Below are positions 14,801 to 29,400 of a stretch of 64,000 bases of DNA, one piece after another. Numbering within the stretch: position 1 is the stretch's first letter; every line of letters starts with the position of its first letter. The position numbers and the translations under genes were made by a program. Origin of the DNA: Cristatella mucedo (Eukaryota > Bryozoa > Phylactolaemata > Cristatellidae); the NCBI GenBank assembly GCA_009760855.2, contig WPIO01000014.1:2230001-2294000 (forward strand), read 5' to 3'. The notes below the pieces were generated by a model, which ran no database searches, was not told where the DNA came from, and saw nothing but the letters and a program-made list of their open reading frames with translations.

Positions 14801-17800
14801 AACCACATTTGCATGCTGACCCAGTACATGTAACCCCTAACCATGTTATTCATTTTGTTTGTTTTTCAAGCATGATTTTATTACTATTCTATTGCGTATC
14901 ACTTTGCAGCAAATGTAAAGCGCCTAGAAAGAGATTAAGTTCTCTGAGGGCGCTTTATCAAGTGCAATATTATTATTATTATTATTATTAAATAGGGTAA
15001 ATTGGGTGCAGGCGTATGCACACAGGCCTTCTGAGCTGATGCCAAGTGACGGAAAGCAGCTAAGACCCCGTGGCTCATTCCACATGAAATTTTCTTCAAC
15101 ACAGGAGACTACATTCAATTTCGATTTTTTATCTCTGTTTTTAAGTACTATCAAAGCCGATTCTCTCTTTTGACAAATAAAGTATCCTAGAACGATTTGG
15201 TACAATGAAATACTCATGAACTACTGGGCCTCCAAGCCTCCGTTCCACTCGACACCATTTTTCATAAAAAATATCCCATTTATCGATAAGGATTTGCCAC
15301 ACCCAATCACTGCCATTTCAAATCTTTAGACGTACCATCTATACTGTGCACGATCATTGTCAGCATCTAACACAACCTGAAGAATGATGCACTACACATA
15401 CTTAGTCAGTAATGCTGTAAAGCAGCTCTTTTGGGAGACCACACACTGGCATGAAGTACCTGTATTCACGAAGCAAGGGATCTTGCATAATTTCACGTAT
15501 AAGCATCCCGTCTGTTAAGAACTACAAAGTGACCAAGTGCATTACATTAAGAAAATGCACAGTAGTATACTTTGATGAACCCATCTGAGCAGTACAGGAT
15601 TGCATTGATGAGTCCATTTGTAATAAGAAAGGAAGAACCCAAGCCGGCACCAGATGGTGTTCGGCAAACGACTGAGCATCTGCATCACAAAGACTGACTG
15701 CTGAGGCAAAGGTAATGCATGCAGCTCTAAAACTGTGCACGCATTACTATGATCTCACTACCGACACGAATTATTGTATACTGCTGCCAACACTTTTGAG
15801 AGCTCGAGTTTTAAATACAGCAGCATATATGATAAAGTTAAAGATGGAAAGCAAGAAGTCGCACAGTGCATTTACGACATTACAAGTACAACTCTTCACA
15901 GTTTCCCGTGAGCCTAGTGGAAAAGTAAAGGTCTTCGAGTGTGGACTAATATCCCCATCCAAGGAACTACTTACAAAATCTTTGAGAATAAGCAAAACCT
16001 ATCATATAATATTATCTGCAAACCACCAAGTGACCCAAATCATAGCGTAGGTGTCATGTGAACAAAAACTCCTCCGGTTAGTTCACTTTGCTCAGCAGCA
16101 ATAGTCAAGTTATACATGCAAAGACTCGTTTGTCAGAATCATCTGATCTAGAAAACATTAAGCCTCAAACAGATGTATCAAGTGCTGCACTGGGTCCCAG
16201 CAGGCTATAAGCGAACCTCATACGAGTTACAATACATTTTATAAGTAAGCAGCAACGCCAGAGAGCACGACAGGCTCTCAACGTCGCATAGAGCTCGAAA
16301 TCAATGCAACCTCGTGATGGACTCTCTATGACAGGTCCCAAACTGACAGAGTGCTAGAGCACACCCGTGGGACTACCATCGACAGCCTAAATTGCGGTCG
16401 GCAACATCTTGCTTTGAGCTCGTGTTCATATCTCTTCTGCTCAACTGCATTACTTTTATTCGAAAACCTGTGCAAATATAGCCCTTCAATTTCGGCCTAA
16501 CTAAAGAGAGTTGGACAGAGCAGAGGAATGATAAGGCCTTTATGCAAACGCAGTCAGATGCACGGAGGTAATATCGTGTGGTGATTGCTGAACGTTTCAT
16601 GGTTTAGGATTTGTAGGGTACAAGTAGCTCTTGCCAACATTTGCTTGTAGTACAATACAGTGAGAGGAGTAAACAGATCGACAAGATATCCTGGTCAAGG
16701 ATCCTGTTTTCTCATTGGCAGTAAGGCCACAGCAAATTAAAGTGAGCCAGCAACTATGCTAAGGTGAAATTCGTTCAATATAGGAGACCATGCCGGAACG
16801 TCATTTAGAGGGAGGAGAAATATATATGTCGCCTAATAATGTTCTCATCCCTGCATAGGTGTGTTTACACCATTGAGGCTGGTCATGATTCAATTCAACA
16901 CATCACTAGTTTAGCAGTGTCATTAAGTCTGAGAACAACAGACAGAACCTACATGTCACTATACAGACTTCAGGTGTATAAATATGGGGATTTGGAGGCT
17001 GATATCATACAGGTATTTCTGTGATCCCTGCAGGCTGTATCGAATGGCTGTAGCAACAAATGAATTGCTAAGTAGAGCTATTATTCACAATTATTACTGA
17101 GTTTGCCAACCACATTATCGTATTCAAATCTTGTATAAAAAACGTACACACACATATACAACAAAAACACACTGGATTCAAGCACAAGCTGACTTGTTTA
17201 TGTGTGCTATATACAAATCTCCAGCATTATGCAGGTTTTATATAGGCTAACAATACTTATGTAGCCCTCAGAAGTGTATAAAACAGCAATACCCAACGTC
17301 TTAGTAAGAAATAGGCCCATCAAGGTTCCTGATGACTGCCTCTCCCGACTGGGCGTTGAAGCTGTTGAAGTGAGCCAATCCATAGCACTGACAGGTGAGT
17401 CATAAAACTGTTTTCTGACCCAATTCGCAGTGTGTTCTGTGGTCATTATCTGGCTGATACATACATTTATATTCCAAGTGAATTCAGACAGACATAATTT
17501 GCATGTTCTGAAGCACACCATAAGGTGCAAAGTCTGGTCAAACATGCCAGAGTGTGATGCAAAGATCGAATGCCGGCACCGGAATATACAACTCCACCTG
17601 TCGCCTTAGTTGATACTATGCCACAGGCAGTCTCCGAGGTACTCTTCACATTCTTTTCGGAATGTAGAGGTGGCGTCTTCATTTCAAAAGAGCTGAAAAT
17701 TGCTACTTTCATTGCAATACAGTGGAGTCATTCTTAAACCACCCAGCGGCATGACACTTGGCTTATTTCAGCCTATCGGCTCCCTCACCCCCCCCCCCGT

Positions 17801-20800
17801 TTTACTCAGCCACCGGGCCTTCTCCCCTACCCTCAGTCACCAAAAGATGCTCACACACACAGGCAAATCTAGGACTTGCCGTTTTTCCAGCAAGCTGCCG
17901 TCCCCATGGTAGCTTCCAATTCCTGTGAGAGAGAGAGAGAGAGCGGCCTCAAGCTAGTCTCGTTCAGGTCGCTTCAGTGAAAGGTCCTCAGGCTGAGACT
18001 CATTGTTTAGGGGCCCTGGGCACTGCCAGTTTGACTTGACCCACTCCTGGCATGCTCAGCCAAGCTGAATCTACAGCAGCCATCACTCATTCCAATAAGA
18101 CGAGCGTTCTTTGTGGTGATAATTTCTTGTTTATGAAGTGCTAGCAACGTGCCCTTATCGGCCACGCAGGCAGTGCACCATCGTCCACAAATTGTACAGC
18201 AGAGCTATCTACTGCCGAGACGACCAAATGAGGAATTGACGAGGGGCGGCACATCTGCAGAATCCCCCTGACTCTCTCTCGCACATAAAAATGTTCAAGA
18301 TTATGTTCTATGCGACCATATTCTTAAAATGTGTATATTTAAACTTGGTGGCTGTTATAGGTTAAATTGGTCGATTTGATAGCATTTCTGCAAGTGCGGT
18401 GGATGCTCTTAGTTAGAGCCTTGGTCGTCGGTAGCCATATAATGTTGTGCCAATTTCCTTGTCAAGACCTTTACTTCCTGGAACACTCCAAGCTGCAGGG
18501 GCCTCTGAAATACGCCTATTGCGGGGTGCAAAACTACCAATGGCCGAAAGTGTATAGTGCTACTACTGGCAACCACAACACCAATTCCTTTGATAGGCAA
18601 ATGCACCAGGTTTCTCAAATAGGCAGCATACAGTTTCCATGACCACTTGTGAAACCTGTTGGTTTCCCATGGAGTATGTAACACAGCGTACCTTCACCCG
18701 GGTTTTTCCTTCATCAAGGCAGGAGTCAAATCGAATCTTATAGCCGATCACATCTCCAAGTTGGCAGCCTCTCTCTTCTGCAACACGCGATGCTACCTGA
18801 AATGATTCACTTGATTCTGTTCAAGGATTTCGTCATTTTTTGCACGATAAGGTGTCAGTGTTAACAAACTTATCATTTGCATATGACAAATATGAACACA
18901 CAAACACACACAGGTTTATGTCTGTAAGCATAAAAAATAATGAGAAACAGATTTGAATGATACCTAAAATTAACCAAGGAGAAGCCTAGATTATACAATA
19001 ATGACAAACAAGGAAGCTATCACTAACCAATTTACATGCTTCCTTTCTAGGATATGTAAAGTGCCTAGACCGAATCAGTTCTCTTACGATAATAGACATG
19101 TGTCATTATTATTATGATTATTAAGAAAATGCGAAAGTTCAAAGATAGAAGAAATGTGGTGAATGATAATGTTTTATTATGCTAGCAAGACGTACAGGGC
19201 TTGGTCAATATGAACTTTAGGAACGCTAGTTTTTCCCAGATAGTTTGACTAAAAGCTAGTGGTTAGATTTTTCCAAAAATGGATAACTTCAAGATAACCC
19301 CAATTAACCAACAGCCTAATGTTTAGAAGCATTTGTAGCGGCTATAAGACATCAATAAGTGCACTACTGCCATATACATGGCAGCAATCTACTTTCTTAT
19401 CAAAAGAATGCTTAACCTAATTGCTCGACCATTAAGAAATGCAGGTAGTCCCTGATCCTAATATAGCATTTTGAAGTTAGTCGTGAAATTCAGGGACGTG
19501 AAATTCAGGGACATTAACGCTAGGCTACGGCTGCAAAACCCAACAACCGGCTCCGGATCCCAACATTGAGCAAACTTGTGCAGAATCGCAGAGCAGCGGA
19601 AATGCACGGCAATATTCGAGGCTCTCTTTAGCCTCATTTGAAGTCATTTGCACCTTTCAGAAGCAGCGCACGTGTCCCAGAACCACACTGCATAGCGCAT
19701 GTTGCTTGCACTCTCCATGCCGAGTGCACCCACTAATTCTGCTAGCCGGTTGGACTGGGTGCATTGGCGTGAATAAGGCCTCTGACTTCGTAGCTTGAGG
19801 GTTAGACCTCCAGTGACTACACGCTCTTATTCCTTCCTAAGCACTAGTATAGCCTTTTGGGGTGTCTAGCACTAAGGCTTTGCTCTTCTAATAGGTGATG
19901 CTATCGTGTGACCATCACCACGCGCTCGAAATTTAGGTGTCGTTTTCGACAGCTGCCTCAATTTTAAAAGCTTCATTCAGAAGACTGATTCTACAGCTAG
20001 CCATCACGCCCGATCCCTATCCAAGATTAGGAGCTGTCTCCCACAGTTGCTTGTAAAATTTTTAACTAGCTCCTTAGGTCTGTCTCGGCTTGATTATTGT
20101 AATTCCCTTTTGGCTGGGCTGCCAAAGAAAGCTATTTGACCACTGCAGCTGACTATGAGTATGGCTGCAAGGCTAGTCTTCAAGTCCAAGAGGTTTGACT
20201 ACATGTCTCCTTTGCTGAAAGAGCTAGGATGGATGCCGGTTGAGCAACAGATACAGAGCAAAGTTCTTACGCTGACCCACAAGGCCTGCCACGGCTTGGC
20301 TCCTGCGTACCTAGCTGAACTGCTGCACCTGTTTTAGCCTCTTCGTGCCCTCAGGTCCTGTGTGGACAATAAATTAGCTGTTCCATTCCTCCGCTTAAAG
20401 ACCGTTGGTGACAGAAGCTTTAGCTCTGCAGGTCCTAGACTGTGGAACTCGCTTCCACAATTCTTACGCAACGACAACTACTCTCCTACTGCCGACTATG
20501 GCTCATCCTTTTCAGCGGTCCTGAGCTGCTACTTTCATGCTACTCACTACCTCAACTGCTCTCCTGACTCTGCTATGCTTCCCACTTTCTCTTTGTTGCG
20601 TGAGACGAAGTCTGTTGGCTACCGAATGCGTACCGAAAGCCGCTTAGGCTGTGAGTGCGCTATACAAAACTCTCCTGCGTAACATCCACACGGTCTTTAT
20701 GAAATTGTGGAGTTACAGACGGAGATACATTACATTACATTGCTGTACATAAATCCGGTTGACGAGCTTAGCTAGCTACTTCTTCTCCCCCTCAGCGATC

Positions 20801-20849
20801 CAACCAATACAGGCAAAGAACGACAATATGCGAATATGCTTTGGAATCG

Positions 20850-20931
<82 letters not shown>

Positions 20932-23900
20932 TCAACTTCAGAAATAGGAAAACAAACTAGTTGGAGGAGCACCATAGGCCTAACCACAAGTGGTGTTTAC
21001 GAATAGGATAACTTAAGCCGCTAAGGTGCAAAATACTACGGAAGCTGCATCTTAGGCAAGTTTACTAGTCCTTCTTCCAGACCTTCGGGTCTTTTATTTT
21101 AAACAAGACTACTAAAGTGCAAGCTGTCAGCAGCTGACTTAAGGATATCTGAATTGCCTGGCTTTTTGCTGCAACCGACTGTGGAGTCGCTGCCGTGAAG
21201 CCGTTTTCCAGCATTTTGCCACGACTACCGTGTAGATTACCACATAAAAAATGCAAACATATGCCCAGGGCATCAATGGAGGTTCATGTGTCAATTTACT
21301 CACCGATCCAAGGAATAGAGAGCGATCAATTGTCGAGTGAAAGAATGACTGGAACAACGTGAACTAATTGTGCACAGCCGAACAGTGGGCACTTCACAAA
21401 GATTGAGGCACAGTGCTATCTAGCTCGATGCGGGTTGTTCACATAAGACGAAAACTTCCTCAGGCAAAAGAAGTTTGTGCCTGAATTTTCAAAATTATAA
21501 GAAAAACCATGCGATTGTGTACGACAGCTGCACATAGATTTCTATTTCACTTGGCTCCGAGTCGGCAGCCTAGGTATTCCTTATGTTTGATTAGATGCAC
21601 AGATTGTACCGACATCTTTATGATCGACTGAGCTTAGAAGCTCCGGTTTAGGTTCCTCATAGGCTTAACACTGATCCACTGATTGGCAGTACTGAAACAG
21701 TTTAGAGCACAGCAACGTTCCAAATTTGACTCAAGATTGAGTCATATAAGAATGGTAAAAGCAAAGAAAATACAGTATGTAACAGGACCACGAAAGCCGG
21801 CACTAGTAAACAGATGAACTTCTTGAGTTCAGAAATGGAGAAAAGTGGCACACAAGGGGACATTTAGCGATCAGATGAAATGTGGCATGCAAAAATGTCA
21901 ATTGATAAACATGCACTCCCAGGATTATCAGTATACCAGTTAGACAGAACAATGAGTTGTAAACACATACGGTTGACTAAAAAAGGGACTCGATATCTGC
22001 TTCGGTTTACACAGCACAGGATTTGAGAGGTCTACTGAAGCTTGCAGCCGGCCTTCATTCACACCACACATTGGAATTGTGGAAATTGTAGAGTATTTAG
22101 GGGCACACATATGTACATCTGTGCAAATGTGAGCATCTGTTTGTCGATGGGGAAAAACAAATGTCATTTCCAGCATTAACTCAAACCCCCAAGCAAGGAT
22201 GCACTTACTGTGACAGCGGACACACGGCGAGGCTGTGTGACAGCTATCTTCCTGCCGTGGTTTGCCCAGCCCACCTCGAGCAGATACTACAATTTACGCA
22301 CCGCTGACGTTCAAGTTTAAAGATGCAGGAATAAAACTACATGCAGGACCATTGCAGGTACATGAACCTGCCGAGATCACATAGAGAGGAGCATTGGGCA
22401 CAGCATACTCAAAGCCTGGTACGCTGCAAATGTATCACAATCTCGCACAGTAAATGCACATTCAGTGCCTCAGTTCTGTTTACCTCCTCCTGCTGCTACC
22501 CAGCATGTGCTCAAGTCAGCACCTGGTCATAGCACCTTTTGCCTTTATATGCACGTGTGTATGTAATCTCACATGCAAGCCCATCTCTGCTTTTGTACAT
22601 ACGGGCATGCATGCATGACAAGCAAATGTACACATTTGGTACGACATGGCCACGCATTTGCACATTCAGCAAAAATAGCCATCAGCAAAAACTGCTGAAC
22701 TCAGTCGTCACAGTCGTGAAACGTCACTGTGGCTTAAAAAAAGAAATACGACCAACAGATAAGAAGGCAAACTTTTCCATTACGTAAGCTAATTCAGATA
22801 AAAAATAATTACAAGTCATCTCTGCACTTCCAGAGATTGCAGGCTGTCCTTTATTTGTGAATTCATGGCTCATTTTTCAATTCATGGTAGATCTTTGAGC
22901 CACAAGCTTACAGTGCAAATTCAACAGTGGGTATCAAAACTCGCTTATTGCAGTAAGCTGCAGCTATGCAATGATATGCTTTTTGAGACTAAGGGAGGCT
23001 TGCTTTCCAGAGCATTTGAAAAAACAACTGACTTGGCTTCCTCAATAAAAGGCAAAATACTTCAATGTATACTTGTTCCACACAGCTTTTGCTATGTCCA
23101 TGTGAAATGTCCTGTTGTGTGGTGGTACATACAGAAACTGTTCACATTGTGGCCAAGGGCAACAGCAGCATGCTTTGTATAGCCCAGAGTGGACCTGTCT
23201 TTTTCTGTCTGCATTGTTAATCTATGCATGATTAAGTGAGTGTTCCTAACTGGGGTTCCTACTAACACGAGATCGTGAGTATTTTATGTTCTTTTCCATG
23301 CTGGTCTGAGCATGATAATTGTATTTTGTACATGCTTGCCTAAGCATGATACCTTGCTTTTCAATAACTGCTGGTTAGTGCTTCTCTTACAGCAAGTTTT
23401 CAGGGGCATGAATAGAGATTACATTCTCTTAAGATGCTATACAAAAGATATTAATATAATGACTATTATTATTATGTTTGTTAAGACACCTGATGGCCCA
23501 TTGGGTCTAAAGGTGACACAAGTCTAACCACATTTGTTTAATAATAATAATGATAATAATACATTTGATATAGCACCCTCAGAGAACTCAATCTCTTTCT
23601 AGGCACTACATCAGCTGCAAAGGAAGCACGATCGAATGGTTAGTGGAAGCATGCTCAATAAAAACAAGAATAACATGGTTAGGGGTGACTTACACAGGGT
23701 CAGCATGCAAGTATGGTTAGTGGCAGTATGCACAGTGTCAGCACGCATAAGCATATAAAGATCGAGTCACAGGGACCCACTAAATGCTGTGATAAATAGA
23801 TGTGTTTTAGTTTTTTTTAATGTAATCAAGTCAGGAGATGTCACGATGCAAGTCGGAAGTGAGTTCCAGGCTTGGGAGCTTACAAACTAAAGGCACAGTC

Positions 23901-26381
23901 TCCAAAAGATTAGGGGTTTGTACGAGGTATAGATATAAACAGTTAGATTCCGAAAAGCAGGTGGTACGATGCTTAGCCTGGTGGGGAGTAGACCGGATAG
24001 GTAAGCTGGAGCCACAGAATGAATAATAATAATAATAATAATACACCTGATAAAGCGCCCTCCGAGAACTCAATCCCTTTCTAGGCGCTTTACATTTGCT
24101 GCAAAGGAAACGCGATCGAATGAAGAGACCTCAAAGTGAGTGACAAAAGTTTACTCGGATAATATGCTTTAGAAACGGCAGCCAGCTCAAAATCACGGCT
24201 GCGCACCAGGGCTCGGGATAAGATAGAGAGCCAAGGATCATGGGATCGGCCAATTTTCGAGAGATTGGATTTGATAGCAGAATAGCTCGGAGCATGACCG
24301 ATATCCCAATCCCGACCAACCTACTGACTAATTTAAGCCCAAAGGAGAACTTCGTGCAGCTAGGCTTAGTTAGTCCTTAAATCATGCATAACGCTAATGT
24401 TTCTGCCTCTAATTACTGATGGAAATAGCTAGGTAATAGAGTTTTTGCTCTGGAGTGTATTCATGAGGTTTTTCCTGCTTGTAGACTCTTCTCGCATTGC
24501 ATGGTCAAACACTCGTGATCAGAACACAGATGACTACTACCCAGTGCCAGAGTATCATTGCATTAGCACCTGCAAGAGCAGGCAGAAACAATGCACTCAG
24601 GTAGCTGAGCCACCAGCAATCTTTACAAAGCGCAAAGCATCCCAGGATATCGCAGCACTGGAAATAAAAGTAGTATGCGCACTGTCGTGCCACTGTTGCC
24701 AGCACACCCATTCGATATGCGAAGTGAAAAAACATAATCATACACAGAAGTACCAGTCACTGCCTTTGCATAAAATCATCCAGTCTTCTACGGGTAATCG
24801 TCAACAATACTGTGAGTGATATTTATCGAATGCGGTTCCTGTGCCTGTAGTCTGCCGGTACCCATTTCGTCATCCTCATTCGGCACAATATCACTATGAC
24901 GACTGATTATCGCTTGCTAGTGCACACTATTCGCTAGCAATAATCCACATTTTCTACACACGTATGACATTCATGATCATGTGTGACACAAGGATATACA
25001 GGTACAATAAGTGCTAGCCTAAAAAATCCATGCAAATTGGGAGTCACAATACAATCTCAAATATTTCAGTATTGTATGAGCTCCTAGCCAAAAACTTGCA
25101 CCGGCATAGCATTTGCGTGAGTTAACATTTGGAAATGAATTATGCACGCTACAGCCTTAGTTAACTTACCAAATGCAAAAATCTGTGCAATTAACCTGCT
25201 CTTGCAGTATCTGGAGCAACTTCCGGTTCTTGACATAGACTTAATTTTAGAAGGATATTAGGTATTTTTATTGTGCCATACCATCAGAATCCTGTTAAGT
25301 ACGACACACTGGATGCACCAAGTACCCTCATCTGTATGAACGAATCTCAACGACTGTGTTATGCATTCCCTAAATAGCAACCAAAGGCTTGAAGCAAGCT
25401 ATTTTGCGAATGCACAACCATAGAAAGAAAGAAGTCCTTTCTAATGAGCAAGAAGTTATAGAATTATTCTATATTGTCCTTAGCCTTTTTTTCTTGCTCG
25501 GTTCACCAAATGGGTGTATTCTTGCACTCAATTGAACTCCTACCTCATGTCCTCAAAGGACACGTTAAAACATGTAGGTCAGCATGGATTTGGCTACTCG
25601 AATGATTACAAAGACTTCAGTAGCAATTATATCTGGTTCCGCACCTTTTTTTTATCAGGAAAGATCGTTTAGTGGTTTCTTGCCCAAACTGTAACATCGA
25701 TTTCTTGCTTAAGTTGATTTAATAACTTCATTAATATAATGGTAGAAGAGCCTTTGCGGCTATTTCCACCGGTTGCAGTGGTCAATAAAGGTCCGACCAC
25801 TGCAGGAAATCCACGATCCGGGTCGTGAAGTGTGAGCACCTTACCCCTGGCTGAGATCCATGGCTAGCCAGTATCTGCACACGTGCAAAACCAGATGGCT
25901 TACACCTTGAACGTTCATGAATAAGTACCCGACACAGTTATTGAGATGCTCGACACATTTAATAAATCATACGTATTTTGATGCTGGTATGAACAAATAT
26001 CCTACAAAATTGCAACTGTTTCCAAACCTGCTTGAAACGCAAAACAACTTCATTAGACATATTTTCACATCCAGTGCACTAATCGAGGTGGCAGCATGCA
26101 TAATCTGCTGCAAATATTGCTCTTTCATATCAATGCCAGCTTCTGAATAATTTTTCGGCCTCAATTTAAAAAATCTGGTCACCTTTCAAGGCTCATGCTT
26201 CACCAGTATTTGTCACGTGTCGGCAAAGACTGGCACCGTTATGAGCGCTGTGTTTGCGGCCAAAGAACTTACGTGAGAAGCCGATACAGCACGTTTGTAA
26301 CACTCGATACCTGGGCTGCAAGAATATTTTTGAGCCAGCAATGTTCACATGCATGCCCCGGGCACACGCATGCACAGGCAT

Positions 26382-26469
<88 letters not shown>

Positions 26470-29400
26470 GGCACAACAACTTGGTGCACTCTGGGAATCA
26501 AAATAAATCTCAAGCCTTACAGTGTATGCAATCAAGGCCAAAAGATACTGCCACAAGGTAGGATTAATAGAGGAAAGGAATTAATCCTGCAAATTATGCA
26601 TGCTGGCACCTTGGTTAGTCAACTAGAAGTAAAACATATGCACAAGTTTGGCGGTTTCAAGTGGGTTCAGAAACGGTTTCGGTATTCGAAGGAGAGTTTT
26701 TCTTAGCACCATCACAACAGGATGAAGCAAGAGTGTTTTGATGTTCCAAGTATCCCGTCTCAAAATATGCATCCAACAAGTGTCAGGTAGTTTTTCAGAA
26801 ATTGTCAAAGTTTTAGACATCTGGTTTCATGAATGGATAGGCCAGAAATAGTTTGAGACTGAGCAAGAAAGAAATCGATAGTGCAGTTAAAGCAACAAAC
26901 CAACCAAGTACCTTTCCTGATAAAAAAAAGAGCCATGAAACCATATACAGTTGCATTAGAAGTCTTGGCAAACACCAGATCAAACTGAGGGAATTACGAC
27001 AGAAATAATTTAAAAGAGGTCCTAAATTGCTTTTTTTTATCAGAAAAAGGCTGGTATGTGGTTTTCTATCCTATCGGGTCATCGATTTCTTCCAGCATTT
27101 CAAAACCTTCTCAAGAATGTGCCACAGTCGGCAGCAGGAGAATAGATGTTGCATAAGAATTGTGGTGGGAGTGAGTTCCACAGTCTAGGACATGTAGAGC
27201 AAAAGCTTCTGCCGCCAACTGTCTTTAAGCACAGTAATGGAGCAGCTAATTTATTGTCCATAGAGGATCCGAGGAGGCAGAAACAGATGCAGCAGTTCAG
27301 CTAGGTATAAAGGAGCCAAGCTGTACCGGGCCTTGCGGGTCAGCATAAGAACTAAACTCTTTATCTGTTTATCAACCTGAAGCCGTTGAAGCTCCTCCAG
27401 CAAGGAAGACACATTGTTTAACATCTGGGATTTTTTAACTAGTCTTGCAGCCATATTTATTTACAGGTGAAGTGGCCTTGTGGCTTTTTCCGATAGCCCA
27501 GCTAAAATGGAAGTTGCAATAATCTAGCCGATGCAGAACCAGGGAGCTAGCTATTTTTTCCAACCTACCGTGGTAGGAAGTCCCTAATCTTAGATAGGGA
27601 TCGGACGTGATGGCCAGCTGTGGAGGAAGTCTTCTTAATGAAACTTTCATGATTTAGGCAGCTGTCAAAGAGGACAACTAAATTCCGTGCATACGGTCAC
27701 AGTCGCACAACAGCAGTATCTATTAGAAGATCAAAGTCTTCTAGTCCAGCCACATCCAGGATCGAATGACTGCCAGGCAAGCAAGCATTCAGTTTATCAG
27801 TCGCTGCAGCCGATTCTGACGGCTTAAACGACAAATACAGTTCAGTATCGTCAGCATAAAAGTGACAGCCGAGTCCATGTGCCCGAATCACTTTTTCCAG
27901 AGATTCAGTATAAAAGTACTATATATACAGGTATAACAGAATATACTAGTAGGAGCTGGTATACACTCAAATACTAACGCAAATAAGTTCTTAACTTCTT
28001 TCTTTATTAGAATAGTTCATATACACTCCCAGATGATTCCAGATACCAAAATGCTAAAATGAAGCTACGTTATCTTAGTGGCCTGAAGATGATTAGCCAA
28101 GTTTATTTAGAGATCCAGTCTACTGCAACCGGATTAATCTTTTAAGACATCAATGCCCTATTTTACCTCGCAGAAAACGTCGAACAGTGGTACAACAATG
28201 AACCAGCATACTTCACGACTCCAAAGATAGATAGCCAACACATGTCTTTTCGCATGATGGTTAAAAAAGAAGAATGATGCCAATCAATTATAATGCCAAT
28301 GTAGATTCCACAAAGGCAGCATTTGCCGTTCTATCGTGTGCATTATCCTTGACCAGAAATAAACAGTTCACTATTTTCATCCTATTATAGTCCGTAAAAA
28401 ATAAATACTAATATTAATAAAATAATAATAAAACAAGAATATTACTGAATATTTCCTTATATTCAAATATACAAACATATCTTTCTAAAAAAAATCGGCA
28501 CGACAGATATTTCTAGCGCCTATGCATTTACATTCATCAGTGCATGCTGGTGATGAGCCAGCAGACTTTCAGTAACAAGCTTGCCGATATACTGAGATCA
28601 AATAAAATTGGATGCTCAGGAAACGCATGCACACACGCGCGCGCACACACACACAGACAAGCACGCATGCATGCACACACTGCACAACAAAGCTCATGAG
28701 AAAAGCAGAGGCCAGCTTGCACTTTTGCTGTTGTTTAATGCTACGACTCACCTGAGGTATCTGTGTACTTTTTCCACTCCCAGTTTCACCAACAATAATG
28801 GTGGTTTGAAAGTTCTCGAGCAGGTAAAGAATGCTGTTTCTGTACTGCACGTAAGAAATTATTTTGGAAATCGTTAGCAAGTTTAAAAGGTAGAAACATA
28901 ACTGAGATGCTTTGACGTTTGATCACAAGACAGTGCGATGGGGATCACAGGAGGACCATTGACCCCTGTATCGTCGGCCACACCAGGTTGATTCCAAAGG
29001 ATGATCACAGTGCGCATTGACCAGAGGAGAATACGCCACTAATGCCTGCTGCTGTTAAAAGTAAAAAGGATTTTGCAACAGCAAGCTAAACATAGAACCT
29101 GCTTATGCTTTGAATTAGGTAGATAAAATGAGCGAATGTATGACAGCTGATTAGACATCATGCTAATGGCTTTGAGGTATTATTGAGATACAGACAAAAG
29201 TGACATGGATTAAGACAAAGACCACTTGGTCATATGGCCCAAACACTACGACCCACGCTAAGCTCTGGCCACAACACTATATATCCAAATGTGCTGGAAG
29301 GCTCTGCATGACGTGTGTAAATATAATATACACATTGTTCTCTTAACAATAATAATACATTCTGCTGCAGCAAGAAAATGCTCATAAGCCGTTCAGCTGG

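Larger units (their letters stand above)
13420..14990 (+). mobile_element. LINE-A copy A1, L2/CR1-like, 5' truncated
   Basis: The best preserved LINE-A copy, lying antisense in DHX35 intron 6. It starts inside the RT domain at the codons for LLPFLSK and runs through the RT ORF (to 14752). A 3' UTR, a 3' stem-loop (about 14918-14965) and a (TTA)n tail ending at 14990 follow. The octamer AAATAGGG occurs at 13406-13413 and again directly after the tail at 14990-14997, a probable target-site duplication. The surrounding DNA itself carries AAATAGGG-like repeats, so the exact duplication length is uncertain. Confidence 0.95.
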
